64,000 nt of DNA from Paenibacillus vietnamensis (GTDB taxonomy: Bacteria; Bacillota; Bacilli; Paenibacillales; Paenibacillaceae). The stretch spans positions 111,648-175,647 of the forward strand of contig NZ_JAHMHW010000011.1 in NCBI RefSeq assembly GCF_020169515.1. Reading direction: 5' to 3'. The position numbers were made by a program, and so were the translations under genes. Numbering within the stretch: the stretch's first letter is position 1; each line of letters begins with the position of its first letter. The notes beneath the pieces were generated by a model. That model searched no databases and was not told the origin of the DNA. It saw only the letters and a program-made list of their open reading frames with translations. Positions 16,886-25,152 of the stretch are shown here, in pieces.

Positions 16886-17203
16886 TTACCGATGTTTGTC
16901 GAGCACTTGACGATAGACGTTTTTTGGACGCAGCCCGACGAGCTTCTCCATCGGCTCACCGTTTTTGTAGACGATAACGGTAGGCATGCTCATCACTCCG
17001 GCTTCCGAAGCGGCATCCGGCAGGTCATCGCAGTTCACCTTCACGATAGGGATTTGGCCTTTCAAATCCCGGTCGAGCTCTTTGAGAATCGGCAGCAGCG
17101 TTCTGCAAGGCGGACACCATGGCGCCCCGTAATCGACAAGTGTCAGCCCTTTTTTTACCATGCTTTTCAAATCGGCGTTACTTTCCGCATTGATCATCGT
17201 CAT
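16886..17203 (-). CDS. Thioredoxin-like protein (WCPPC)
   Basis: 105 residues with the thioredoxin fold. The active site is WCPPC (Cys30 and Cys33) where canonical thioredoxin has WCGPC; the cis-proline is in MSMPTVIVY. It is cytoplasmic, with no signal peptide. Start is one base away from the end of the MerR gene, so both are one transcript. The CPPC site suggests a redox potential different from housekeeping thioredoxin and a special partner, perhaps related to what the MerR protein senses. Confidence 0.9.
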   Translation of the reverse strand: MTMINAESNADLKSMVKKGLTLVDYGAPWCPPCRTLLPILKELDRDLKGQIPIVKVNCDDLPDAASEAGVMSMPTVIVYKNGEPMEKLVGLRPKNVYRQVLDKHR

Positions 17204-17584
17204 TTACGTTTCCTCCCCGTTTTGTATCGTTTGTGTCATCTCAGCCTGCACGGAAGCAATCCGGTCGATCAGGTTGTTCCTGATTTGGCTCAGCTGCACG
17301 ATTTGCCGCTCGATCTCCTCCAGCTTCTGGCGGTAAACAGGCAAAACCTGCGAGCAGAATGCTTCCTTATTCATCAATACGCAGGATAAAAATCCGGCAA
17401 TTTGCTCCGTCGTAAGCCCCAAATTCAAATAAAGCTTGATTGCGGCCACCGTCTCTACCGTCAGCGGCGAATATTCACGGTACCCATTGGCCAAACGGGC
17501 CGGCGCGATCAGTCCTTGCTTTTCATAATATCGGAGCGAACGGATGCTGACCCCCGTGGCTTCCGATAATTCCCCTATTTTCAT
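17204..17584 (-). CDS. MerR-family regulator with two cysteines
   Basis: 126 residues. The N-terminal winged helix is typical (KIGELSEATGVSIRSLRYYEKQGLI, then REYSPLTVETV), followed by the dimerisation coiled coil at about residues 78-115. Cys68 and Cys77 (LSCVLMNKEAFC) lie at the start of the coiled coil, where MerR proteins carry effector ligands. The gene heads a two-gene operon with a thioredoxin and has a MerR-type operator upstream. A thiol or electrophile sensor is plausible (inference). Confidence 0.88.
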   Translation of the reverse strand: MKIGELSEATGVSIRSLRYYEKQGLIAPARLANGYREYSPLTVETVAAIKLYLNLGLTTEQIAGFLSCVLMNKEAFCSQVLPVYRQKLEEIERQIVQLSQIRNNLIDRIASVQAEMTQTIQNGEET

Positions 17585-17626
17585 AACATTCCCCCGGGTT
17601 CCCTTGATCGAAAAAGGTTCTACTCC

Positions 17627-17658
17627 ATTATAAAGTCTGACATTAGTGTCAGAGTCAA
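17627..17658 (-). promoter_or_regulatory. MerR-type promoter and operator
   Basis: On the minus strand, TTGACT (17653-17658) and TATAAT (17627-17632) are separated by 20 bases, too long for normal SigA use but typical of MerR-controlled promoters. The spacer holds the perfect dyad CTGACA-CTAA-TGTCAG (17637-17652). This strongly suggests autoregulation by the MerR gene that follows. Confidence 0.85.
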
Positions 17659-17775
17659 GCGCTTTTGGAGCCCTATTTTTTCAAAATAAAGGATTTTGAC
17701 TTATGGTCGAAGAAAGGTAAATGCTGACAGTTTAACATACGCGGGACAAATCATAAAAAAGAACGGAGACCGAAT

Positions 17776-18297
17776 ATGAGCGAGTTCAGCGCAAGCTACC
17801 ATTTGAAAGCAGGAGATCGGGAGGAGGCCATCGCTCTTATCCGAAATGCGGGGCATCAAGGCTACGTCTACCCGGAGCAAAACGGCTGGGTCACCTTTGT
17901 CGTCCGCGGCGACGTATTTGAAGTAAATGAGGAGATTATCGCCGCTAATACAGGATTGCTGGTGTATTACATTTATGCAGAGGACCACGGCTGGGGGATG
18001 CGGATTTTTCAGAAAAACGAGCCGGTCTTCGAGTATTCGGCAGATTGGAATGAAGAATTGCGTATCGAGAAGCCTACATACGACTTGGAGCTGATCCGGA
18101 AGCTGATTGGGGAGCAGGGAAATTCGGACGAGGGAATTGAAGCATTGTTCGAGACGGATGAGGAAGAGATGTTCGGGCTCGACGAACCGCCGGCCTACAC
18201 GATTGCGGAAAGTCTGGGGCTGACTTATTTTGCGTGGGTTTCGGCGGATTATTTGGAAAACGACGGAGTCGATCCTTCGATCGCTGAGGTAGAGTAG
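17776..18297 (+). CDS. Acidic protein of unknown function
   Basis: 173 residues, strongly acidic, with no signal peptide or membrane segment. Motifs such as YVYPEQNGWVTFVV and DHGWGMRIF recall small uncharacterised Paenibacillus proteins, but I cannot assign a family. GGAG precedes the ATG. The stop codon overlaps the AGGAGG of the next small gene, and a lipoprotein gene follows, so the three probably form one operon. Confidence 0.75.
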   Translation: MSEFSASYHLKAGDREEAIALIRNAGHQGYVYPEQNGWVTFVVRGDVFEVNEEIIAANTGLLVYYIYAEDHGWGMRIFQKNEPVFEYSADWNEELRIEKPTYDLELIRKLIGEQGNSDEGIEALFETDEEEMFGLDEPPAYTIAESLGLTYFAWVSADYLENDGVDPSIAEVE

Positions 18298-18306
18298 GAG
18301 GCCGAA

Positions 18307-18435
18307 ATGGATTACGTCATTGCGGGGCTGCTCATTGTCATCGTCGGCTTGCTGCTGCATATCAATCAAAAGATCCCAAGCAGGGATGTGGTGAAGGAAG
18401 CGATGGAAAGAGACAGAATCAGGAAAGGAGAATAA
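18307..18435 (+). CDS. 42-residue single-pass membrane protein
   Basis: A short frame starting ATG 18307 five bases after AGGAGG. The N-terminal half is a transmembrane segment (YVIAGLLIVIVGLLLHI) and the rest is a charged helix ending RDRIRKGE. It sits between two co-oriented genes with normal operon spacing; its own end carries the AAAGGAG for the next gene. Function is unknown; small membrane subunit or regulator is possible. Confidence 0.65.
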   Translation: MDYVIAGLLIVIVGLLLHINQKIPSRDVVKEAMERDRIRKGE

Positions 18436-18436
18436 A

Positions 18437-18904
18437 TTGACCGGAAAGAAAAAGGTTTATGCTCGCCGGGTTCTGTTTTTGTATATGATGACGGTGTTTG
18501 CTCTGGTGCTCAGTGCATGCGGCACGTCAGAGAGGCATATGAATTATGAAGCGTTCATCATAGAAACCATGGAACAGAATGACGAGGGGATGTTCGTCAA
18601 GACAGGTTACAAGAAAGTGAACGCGATAACGATCGTCGAAGAGGGCAAGCATCACTTGAATGCCGAGGTAAAAATGATTGAGGATCACTACGATTTGAAA
18701 GGCGATTATTTGAAAACAGAGCTTATTTATTCCAAGTCCGACAAGTCCAAGCTCCTCCATTCGCTGGATGGAGACGAGCGGAAGAAGACGCTGCAGGAGC
18801 CTTCCACCATTCTTGTCCCTGATGAGCTGAAGGAATCTCGGAGCATCATGCTGACGGAGGAAGAGCAGCTGCGGGTGAAGGAGCATGTGGAGGCTTATTT
18901 CTGA
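18437..18904 (+). CDS. Lipoprotein of unknown function
   Basis: 155 residues with a lipoprotein signal ending LVLSAC (Cys at about residue 28), so it is predicted to be anchored on the outer face of the membrane. The remainder is hydrophilic with many Lys and Glu residues; no known domain recognised. Start is TTG 18437, seven bases after AAAGGAG and two bases after the stop of the preceding small gene. Confidence 0.75.
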   Translation: MTGKKKVYARRVLFLYMMTVFALVLSACGTSERHMNYEAFIIETMEQNDEGMFVKTGYKKVNAITIVEEGKHHLNAEVKMIEDHYDLKGDYLKTELIYSKSDKSKLLHSLDGDERKKTLQEPSTILVPDELKESRSIMLTEEEQLRVKEHVEAYF

Positions 18905-18937
18905 TGAATTATACGGAAGCAGATCGCGACTGCACGA

Positions 18938-18976
18938 TGAAAGCTTTCTGGGTGAAGATCCGGGAAGCTTTTTTTT
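18938..18976 (+). terminator. Terminator after the lipoprotein operon
   Basis: AAAGCTTTC...GGGAAGCTTTTTTTT hairpin with a run of eight T. Confidence 0.85.
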
Positions 18977-19051
18977 CATGGCTGGAAAATCTTTTACCGT
19001 TACTCTAACATTCGAGTTGGTCGTCCGTTATATAGGTGAAGGAGGTGGAGA

Positions 19052-19543
19052 ATGGAGCCCGGACAGCTGCATCAACTGCTCCAACCCAAGTTAACCGAAA
19101 TAAAAAAATACCTGATCCGTCTGGGAGCCGCTCCGTCCGACGCGGAGGATATCGTACAGGATACCGTCTACAAAGCATTTCTGTACATTGGATCGATCGA
19201 AGCGAATAAATTCAGCGCGTGGTTATACAAGGTCGCGATCAACCGTTACTATGACTTATGCCGCCGAAAAAAATGGATTCAAGTACCGATCGATTCGGTG
19301 GACATCCCGGATTCGGAGCTGCCGGAGGACAAGCTGCTGCAAAAGGAGAAGCGGGAGGAAATCGAAGCCGTTCTCGATGATTTGCTTCCCCACCACAAGC
19401 AACTTTTAATCATGAAATATGAATTAGAGCTTTCATACCAGGAAATCGCCGAACTGCTTGGAGTGAAGATCGAGCAGGTAAAATCAACGTTGTATTATGC
19501 CCGCAAGCAATTTCAAAAAAGGTACAGAGGTGAAGAAAGATGA
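19052..19543 (+). CDS. RNA polymerase ECF sigma factor (second module)
   Basis: 163 residues. Region 2 reads DAEDIVQDTVYKAFLYI...FSAWLYKVAINRYYDLCRR and region 4 LPHHKQLLIMKYELELSYQEIAELLGVKIEQVKSTLYYARKQF. It belongs to the short Bacillus SigM/SigY-like class. GGAGGTGGAGA precedes the ATG. The last four bases overlap the start of the anti-sigma gene (ATGA). A CGTCC at 19022 could be the -10 of an autoregulated promoter, but the -35 is unconvincing. Confidence 0.9.
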   Translation: MEPGQLHQLLQPKLTEIKKYLIRLGAAPSDAEDIVQDTVYKAFLYIGSIEANKFSAWLYKVAINRYYDLCRRKKWIQVPIDSVDIPDSELPEDKLLQKEKREEIEAVLDDLLPHHKQLLIMKYELELSYQEIAELLGVKIEQVKSTLYYARKQFQKRYRGEER

Positions 19544-20532
19544 CAGCTCCATGGGGAGACGAAGACCCTATCAAACTTTCAAAAACGATCAAAAGGGCGA
19601 AAAGAAATACGATCATCCGGAATATTGTAATTTCGTTTTGTGTGTCGCTGCTTTTGCTGTTCGTTGCAGTGATCGTGAATGTTCAGCTTATTAACTCAAG
19701 TTCTCGGCATGCCCAGTTAGACGAATACGCGCTCCAGAGCATCAGTGGGCCCAATCAATATCTTTCGAACTATACGGACGAACGTGGTTTTTTATCAGGA
19801 AGGTTAGAATTTGAAATGTATAAGATCATTGAAGGCGTGCCGATACCTTGGCTCACAAAAAAGACGGCATACAACGTGTTTCCTTTGTTTTCTTTTATTA
19901 GTCTAGCAGGTGGCGACTCTTCGATATCTCTCCCCGATCCGGATTTTCGTCAACAAAACTTTGAATATAATCGCAACTATAACGGGCAAAACGGACAAAG
20001 AGAGATGATGTTTTACATTCCGGAAGTGGATTATAACGGCAAAATTGTAAACGACTTGCCTGCCGTAGAGCAAATGGACAAGGATCAACTGGTTGAAATG
20101 GCTGTTTCGTTCGATAAACCTTATTCGCTTGCGGAGGTACGGTCGATGCTTCCTGCGGAGCTGACCCAGATGTGGTATTGGGTAGATACTTACGATAACA
20201 GAAAATATTTTGAACCGTACAAGGATGGGAATGGAAAAATGAGCTATGCTGTCCCGCTGGGTGAAGACTGGTTATACGGGTTTGGCGTCAATCTCGACGG
20301 GCCGGAAGTGAAGGAAGTGGATTTTATTGAGTCGCTGGAGCTAGGGCTGGACGGGCGCTATCACTATGAATTTAATCGAATTTATAACTATCTGAAGGGG
20401 GATAAAGCTAAACCTGAAGCTTCAGATATTCGGCTGCTGGGCGTCGTTGTGACGGGAACAGCGCAAGAGATGCTAAGTCTAGACGGACAGCCTTATGTCA
20501 GGGCGGCGGCATTAGGCGCGGTTGTCGATTAA
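19540..20532 (+). CDS. Anti-sigma factor with Sigma_reg_N/Sigma_reg_C layout
   Basis: 330 residues. A short cytoplasmic part with basic residues leads into one membrane segment (about residues 28-48, IVISFCVSLLLLFVAVIVNVQ). The C-terminal block RLLGVVVTGTAQEMLSLDGQPYVRAAALGAVVD is the hallmark of the Sigma_reg_C domain found in Bacillus anti-sigma proteins encoded after ECF genes. It overlaps its sigma gene by four bases. The extracytoplasmic part would sense a cell-envelope signal. Confidence 0.85.
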   Translation: MTAPWGDEDPIKLSKTIKRAKRNTIIRNIVISFCVSLLLLFVAVIVNVQLINSSSRHAQLDEYALQSISGPNQYLSNYTDERGFLSGRLEFEMYKIIEGVPIPWLTKKTAYNVFPLFSFISLAGGDSSISLPDPDFRQQNFEYNRNYNGQNGQREMMFYIPEVDYNGKIVNDLPAVEQMDKDQLVEMAVSFDKPYSLAEVRSMLPAELTQMWYWVDTYDNRKYFEPYKDGNGKMSYAVPLGEDWLYGFGVNLDGPEVKEVDFIESLELGLDGRYHYEFNRIYNYLKGDKAKPEASDIRLLGVVVTGTAQEMLSLDGQPYVRAAALGAVVD

Positions 20533-20576
20533 TCGGCTGAATGCCGGCAAAGGAGATTGGCTCCCGGAGGGAGAAT

Positions 20577-20636
20577 ATGCAAAAGGAAACGATGGATCTT
20601 CATGAATCGTGCAGGAGAGAAGGAGGAGCAGCATGA
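20577..20636 (+). CDS. 19-residue upstream reading frame coupled to glycerate kinase
   Basis: ATG 20577 lies six bases after a strong GGAGG, and the TGA overlaps the glycerate kinase ATG (ATGA). The peptide is hydrophilic (MQKETMDLHESC...GGAA). Such a frame could couple translation of the kinase to a leader. Chance is possible since the frame is short. Confidence 0.35.
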   Translation: MQKETMDLHESCRREGGAA

Positions 20637-21766
20637 AAATCATAATCGCGCCGGATTCCTTCAAAGGGTCGATTTCGGCGCAGGATTTGTGCGAATCGAT
20701 CCGCGGCGGCATTGAGGCGGTCGTTCCTTCGGCCGAAGCGGTGGAGCTGCCGATGGCGGACGGAGGAGAGGGCACGCTGGATGCGCTCATCTATGCGACC
20801 AAAGGAACGAAATGCGAATGCGAGGTAAAGGATCCGCTCGGCAGACCGGTCAAAGCCTCTTATGGCATTATGGGAGACGGGCAAACGGTCATGATTGAGA
20901 TGGCGCAGGCATCAGGCTTAACCCTTTTGCAGGAAAGCGACCGGAATCCGTTAATCACCTCCAGCTATGGAACGGGAGAACTGATTCGCCGTGCCTTGCG
21001 CGCCGGATACCGCAAATTCGTGGTCGGTCTTGGCGGAAGCGCGACGAACGACGGCGGTGCCGGCATGCTCCGTGCGCTTGGTGCCTCGTTCACGGATGAA
21101 TCGGGTGCGCAAATTCCCGAAGGCGGTGCGGGGCTGGCGCAGCTATCGGCGATCGATTTGTCGGGACTTGATTCTGCCGTACGGGAATCGGCCTTTCGAA
21201 TCGCAGGCGACGTCACGAATCCGCTGTGCGGGCCCTCCGGAGCGTCGTCCGTGTTCGGACCGCAAAAAGGGGCAACGGAAGAGATGGTCCGCCGCTTGGA
21301 TGAAGCGTTGAACCGCTACGGAGAGGTGCTGCTTCAGGTCACGGGTACAGACGTGCGCCAAATGCCGGGCAGCGGGGCCGCAGGGGGAATGGGCGCCGCG
21401 CTGCTCGCCGTATTGCAGGCGGAGAGCGGCTCCGGCATCGATCTGGTGATGGAGGCTGTAGATTTTGAAGATAAGCTGCAAGGTGCAAGCATGGTCATAA
21501 CGGGAGAGGGCAGGCTCGACCGGCAAACCCTGTCCGGAAAAGTCATCGCGGGAATTTGCCGTAAGGCGCGGGCGAATCAAATCCCCGTCATTGCTTTATG
21601 CGGGAGAATGGATCTGACAGCAGAAGAGATGGACGAGCTGGGGCTGACAGCAGCCTTCTCCATTGTGCCGGGACCCTGCACGCTTGAGGAGGCCATGGCC
21701 GGCGCTTCGTTATGGGCCAGATTGCGTACGGAACAGATCATGCGCCTATATACAATGAATCGTTAA
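20633..21766 (+). CDS. glxK: Glycerate kinase
   Basis: 377 residues, GarK/GlxK type, phosphorylating D-glycerate with ATP to 2- or 3-phosphoglycerate. The start MKIIIAPDSFKGS and the block PMADGGEGTLDAL are family signatures; VGLGGSATNDGGAGML binds nucleotide, and TGEGRLDRQTLSGK is conserved near the C-terminus. ATG 20633 is chosen after GGAGGAG. The next gene encodes a hydroxyacid dehydrogenase, so together they convert glyoxylate or hydroxypyruvate through glycerate into glycolysis. Confidence 0.94.
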   Translation: MKIIIAPDSFKGSISAQDLCESIRGGIEAVVPSAEAVELPMADGGEGTLDALIYATKGTKCECEVKDPLGRPVKASYGIMGDGQTVMIEMAQASGLTLLQESDRNPLITSSYGTGELIRRALRAGYRKFVVGLGGSATNDGGAGMLRALGASFTDESGAQIPEGGAGLAQLSAIDLSGLDSAVRESAFRIAGDVTNPLCGPSGASSVFGPQKGATEEMVRRLDEALNRYGEVLLQVTGTDVRQMPGSGAAGGMGAALLAVLQAESGSGIDLVMEAVDFEDKLQGASMVITGEGRLDRQTLSGKVIAGICRKARANQIPVIALCGRMDLTAEEMDELGLTAAFSIVPGPCTLEEAMAGASLWARLRTEQIMRLYTMNR

Positions 21767-21799
21767 CGGGCTATACACAGACGGAGAGGGCGTGGAAGC

Positions 21800-22792
21800 G
21801 TGAGGCCTAAAATCTATATTACGAGAAAAATTCCCGATGCCGCGCTGCAAAAGCTGCAGGAAAGCTGCGATGTAGAGATGTGGCCGGAGGAAGCGGTGCC
21901 GGTGCCGCGCGAGGTGCTGGAGGATAAAATAAAGGACGCGGACGGCTTGTTTTGTCTCCTCACCGAGTCAGTCGATTCAACGCTGCTGTCCGCCGCTCCG
22001 AGGCTGAAGATCGTCAGCAATATGGCGGTCGGCTACAACAACATCGATATCGCGGAAGCAAGCCGCAGACGGATTATGGTGACGAATACGCCGGGCGTCC
22101 TGACGGAAACGACCGCCGACTTGACGTTTGCCCTGCTAATGGCTGCCTCGCGCCGAATCGTCGAAGCCTCCGAATATTTGAGGTCGGGACAATGGACGAC
22201 TTGGTCACCGATGCAGCTCACCGGCCAGGACATATACGGGGCGACCTTGGGCATTATCGGGATGGGAAGAATCGGGGAGGCACTGGCCCGGCGGGCACTA
22301 GGCTTCAATATGCGTGTCCTGTACTATAATCGCAGCCGCAAGCAGGAGCTCGAAGCAAGCATGGGGCTTGCTTATGCGGAGCTCGACAGCCTGCTCGGAC
22401 TGGCCGATTTTGTATGTCTGATGACGCCGCTGACACCGGAAACGCGCCATCTGATCGGGAAGCGGGAGTTGAAGCTTATGAAGCCGACGGCCGTTCTGAT
22501 CAACACGGCCCGGGGCGGGATTGTAGACGAGCAGGCGCTCTATGAAGCTTTACGGGAGGGCACGATTTGGGGAGCCGGACTGGATGTCTTTGAGGAGGAG
22601 CCGGTTCGGCTCGATCATCCTCTCCTGACGCTTCCGAACGTAGTCACGCTCCCGCATATCGGTAGCGCGTCGATCCGGACAAGAACCCTGATGGCCGAGC
22701 TTGCGGCGCGCAATCTGCTGCAGGGGCTGTCCGGGCAGCCTCCGGAGCACTTGGTTAACAAGGATGCTTTTGCTGCGGAGGAGAACGGATAA
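21800..22792 (+). CDS. Glyoxylate/hydroxypyruvate reductase (D-glycerate dehydrogenase)
   Basis: 330 residues of the D-2-hydroxyacid dehydrogenase family. The NAD(P) motif GIIGMGRIG is near residue 153. The catalytic set is visible: Arg in NTARGGIVDE, Glu in DVFEEEP and His in LPHIGSAS. N-terminal KIYITRKIPDAAL and MAVGYNNID are typical of glyoxylate reductases. Start is GTG 21800 after GGAGAGGG. It lies 33 bases after glycerate kinase in the same operon and would supply its substrate. Confidence 0.92.
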   Translation: MRPKIYITRKIPDAALQKLQESCDVEMWPEEAVPVPREVLEDKIKDADGLFCLLTESVDSTLLSAAPRLKIVSNMAVGYNNIDIAEASRRRIMVTNTPGVLTETTADLTFALLMAASRRIVEASEYLRSGQWTTWSPMQLTGQDIYGATLGIIGMGRIGEALARRALGFNMRVLYYNRSRKQELEASMGLAYAELDSLLGLADFVCLMTPLTPETRHLIGKRELKLMKPTAVLINTARGGIVDEQALYEALREGTIWGAGLDVFEEEPVRLDHPLLTLPNVVTLPHIGSASIRTRTLMAELAARNLLQGLSGQPPEHLVNKDAFAAEENG

Positions 22793-22824
22793 TCCGATAA
22801 TCTGTTGCTTTTTCATGTTTAAGT

Positions 22825-22860
22825 AGAACGGCTGCATCCGCAGTCGTTCTTTTGTTTCTT
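22825..22860 (+). terminator. Terminator of the glycerate operon
   Basis: AGAACGGCTGC-ATCC-GCAGTCGTTCT hairpin, then TTTGTTTCTTTT. Confidence 0.85.
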
Positions 22861-23011
22861 TTAACAAGTGTAGAGGGAAACATTCGCCTCATTAAGATAA
22901 CGGCCAGAAGAGTGTGGTGGAACGGTTATTTGTTATCGCTCTCTTTTGCAAATGTAACACATCCGCTTGAGCTACAATATGATGAATCTAGAAATCTAAA
23001 GAGGTGAGCCA

Positions 23012-23452
23012 ATGGCAGTCGTAAAAGCCAGGAAACAGGATATTGATATGTTGGCAAGGTTGCTTCGAGCTGAAGCCGAGGCCGAAGGCGAAATGGGCAT
23101 GCTCCTAGTTGGAAATGTTGGCATTAACCGAATAAGAGGGAATTGCTCCGATTTTAAAAATCTCCGGACAATTCCCCAAATGATCAACCAGCCGCATGCG
23201 TTCGAAGCGTTGCAACACGGTATGTACTATCAAGGCGCAAGAGAGAGGGAACGCCGTCTGGCGCAACGGGCCGTGAATGGGGAGCGGAATTGGCCAGGCG
23301 AATTCTCCCTATGGTATTTCCGTCCAGGATCGTTCGAAAATCCCGGGCCATGTCCGCCAACTTGGTATGATCAGCCGTTCGTAGGACGATGGAAGAAACA
23401 CTGTTTTTATCAACCGACCGTGAAAGAATGTCAACATATTTATAATACGTAA
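23012..23452 (+). CDS. cwlJ: Spore cortex lytic cell wall hydrolase CwlJ
   Basis: 146 residues matching CwlJ throughout: AVVKA start, ARLLRAEAEAEGEMGMLLVGNVGINR with the catalytic Glu region, and FSLWYFRP...QPFVGRWKKHCFYQPT. CwlJ degrades spore cortex peptidoglycan during germination and acts at the coat/cortex. There is no signal peptide, as expected for CwlJ. GAGGTGAG precedes the ATG. GCTACAATA at 22971-22979 resembles the SigE -10 CATACAATA; no clear -35 was found. In B. subtilis the partner gerQ is adjacent; it is not here. Confidence 0.94.
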   Translation: MAVVKARKQDIDMLARLLRAEAEAEGEMGMLLVGNVGINRIRGNCSDFKNLRTIPQMINQPHAFEALQHGMYYQGARERERRLAQRAVNGERNWPGEFSLWYFRPGSFENPGPCPPTWYDQPFVGRWKKHCFYQPTVKECQHIYNT

Positions 23453-23524
23453 AGGTACATTAGGATCTCTTAACCTGACCTTTTACAGTCATGTGTCAGT
23501 TGACATGAACGTTATCTCATTAAG

Positions 23525-23548
23525 AGCCGCGTAAATCGCGGCTTCTTT
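23525..23548 (+). terminator. Probable terminator of cwlJ
   Basis: AGCCGCG-TAAAT-CGCGGCT hairpin followed by TCTTT; weak T-run. Confidence 0.6.
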
Positions 23549-23577
23549 GGGTTTAGTGGAATAAAGTTATTTTTGAG

Positions 23578-24222
23578 TTATAGGCGGATTTTAAACGATT
23601 TTTTGACGAGAGGGTAAAGCCACTTTACGCCGCTCGGCGTAAGCGTGTCCGCGACTAAATGGGACAGGTACCCGAGCATGGCGACGATGGTCACGCCATC
23701 AAGTTCCAGCTGCTGCTCCAGCCCCCATGCGATCGCGCCCCAGATCGGAATCGCCCACACGGTATGTGTCATTCCGCGATGATTCAGCCAAGGCACCCAT
23801 GCGACGTACAAGCCGAAGCCCATCAGCCAGTTCATACCGTACTTGTAGCCGGCATAGATCAGCGCGGCGCCGACGACGCTGACGAGCGCATTGCGGATGG
23901 CTCCCTCCTTCATGACCAGACCGGACAATACGGCGGCGCCGCAGGCTCCGACGACCAGGGGGGACAAGGTTTTACCGGCAAAATAATAGTAAGCGACGAT
24001 AGCCAAAAACAAAAAAGCGCCATACAGCGCGAATTCCCGGATGAACTTGGATATTTTGCCCAGCTTTGCGCTGAGCATGCTCTGCCCGTCAAGGTCGGCG
24101 CTGAGCGCGGAGAAGGCCGCGATACCGACATAATAGCCGGTTTGTTCGAGATCGGCCGTATAATAGGCGGCGGCAGCCGCTCCAACGGCAGCCCCGATGG
24201 CCAAATGCGTTTTACCTGTCAT
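23578..24222 (-). CDS. YdjM/DUF457-family membrane-bound metal-dependent hydrolase
   Basis: 214 residues with about five membrane segments. The family histidines are seen as TGKTHLAIG at the N-terminus, LNHRGMTHT in the middle and LSHLVADTLTPSGV near the C-terminus; an ADLDG follows the first span. This is the layout of the YdjM/DUF457 group, thought to be membrane metal-dependent hydrolases; the substrate is unknown. AGGAGG precedes the ATG. It is convergent with cwlJ and single. Confidence 0.88.
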   Translation of the reverse strand: MTGKTHLAIGAAVGAAAAAYYTADLEQTGYYVGIAAFSALSADLDGQSMLSAKLGKISKFIREFALYGAFLFLAIVAYYYFAGKTLSPLVVGACGAAVLSGLVMKEGAIRNALVSVVGAALIYAGYKYGMNWLMGFGLYVAWVPWLNHRGMTHTVWAIPIWGAIAWGLEQQLELDGVTIVAMLGYLSHLVADTLTPSGVKWLYPLVKKSFKIRL

Positions 24223-24264
24223 GTTGCCTCCTGTGTTCGTTACTTAAAGTACTGTTTGTTATAG

Positions 24265-24858
24265 CCCTACCATCCCAGCCAGCTCACTGTACTGCACTTT
24301 GTACATCGGAATGCGCGGTTAACTCCAACTAACTCTCCTCCAATGCACTTTGTACATCAGAATGAACTGATTTTCACCAACTGGCACACTCCGCTGCACT
24401 ATTTGCAGGAGATTGGCGGGAAAGGAGCACTTTCGGCCGCAAGGGAGCGCAATCTGCTGTAAAACTGCAGCAGATGGCACATTCGAGCTCCTCATGTGAG
24501 GTCTCTGCTGCATTTTATGCAGCGAATCTCAGGACCAAGTTACTTAAACTAACCAGCTGCACTTTACCTTCTACTTCGAGAACGATCAACCCTTCCACCC
24601 CTACCAACCCCAGCCAGCTCACTGTACTGCACTTTGTACATCGGAATGCGCTAGTTCGATTCCAACAATCTCTCCCCAATGTACTTTGTACATCAGAATA
24701 AGCTAATTTTGGCCAACTAGCTAACTCCGCTGCACTTTTTGCAGCAGATTGGCGGGAAAGGAGCACTTTCGGCCGCAAGGGAGCGCAATCTGCTGTAAAA
24801 CTGCAGCAGACGGCACATTCGAGCTCCTCATGTGAGGTCTCTGCTGCATTTTATGCAG
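24265..24858. repeat. Tandem duplicated palindromic intergenic repeat
   Basis: Two diverged copies, about 24265-24522 and 24598-24858, start CCCTACCA(A/T)CCC and end TGCATTTTATGCAG, with a period near 335 bases. Each has two CTGCACTTTGTACATC-like motifs, a long imperfect hairpin (CAGCAGATTG...CAATCTGCTG closing GCGGGAAAGGAGCACTTTCGGCCGCAAGGGAGC in pieces) and a CTGCATTTTATGCAG palindrome. The longest exact block spans most of the hairpin. A further inverted repeat GCTCCAGG/CCTGGAGC lies at 24870-24906. The 750 bases between 24223 and 24972 contain no other gene. Confidence 0.8.
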
Positions 24859-24972
24859 TGGAGACCGGAGCTCCAGGGAGCCCTAAGCCCGAGCAGAGCC
24901 TGGAGCCCAGCGGCAAGAGCAGCCCGCCCGGCCTCCCCGCACTCCGCCCAGCCTCCAGCTGACACATCCCCA

Positions 24973-25134
24973 TCAAAGATGCTTCGAGTTCACCTGCTCG
25001 TTGCGAATCATTTGCTCCAGCTTCTCCACGAGCCGGTCATGCACAGGGTCTTTCTTGCGGAAGCCGAGCAGGCTTCTCCGGTTCTGCCGCTTCAGCAGCA
25101 GCAGTAAATACTGCTTTTCTTTCAACGTAAACAT
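24973..25134 (-). CDS. 53-residue basic protein of unknown function
   Basis: Minus-strand frame starting ATG 25134, ten bases after GGAGG. The product begins MFTLKEKQYLLLLLKRQNRRS and continues with a basic amphipathic helix (DRLVEKLEQMIRNEQ). No cysteine or membrane segment. It lies just downstream of the AraC gene in the same orientation and may be co-transcribed. Family unknown; the helical, basic nature is all that can be said. Confidence 0.55.
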   Translation of the reverse strand: MFTLKEKQYLLLLLKRQNRRSLLGFRKKDPVHDRLVEKLEQMIRNEQVNSKHL

Positions 25135-25152
25135 GCCGCCTAAGCCTCCGTT

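Noticed and set aside
19000..19030. ECF-type promoter before the second sigma gene
   Set aside because: CGTCC is a possible -10, but no AAC-type -35 lies 16 bases upstream.
22940..22980. Full SigE promoter of cwlJ
   Set aside because: Only a -10-like GCTACAATA can be seen; the -35 region does not match, so it is mentioned only under the gene.
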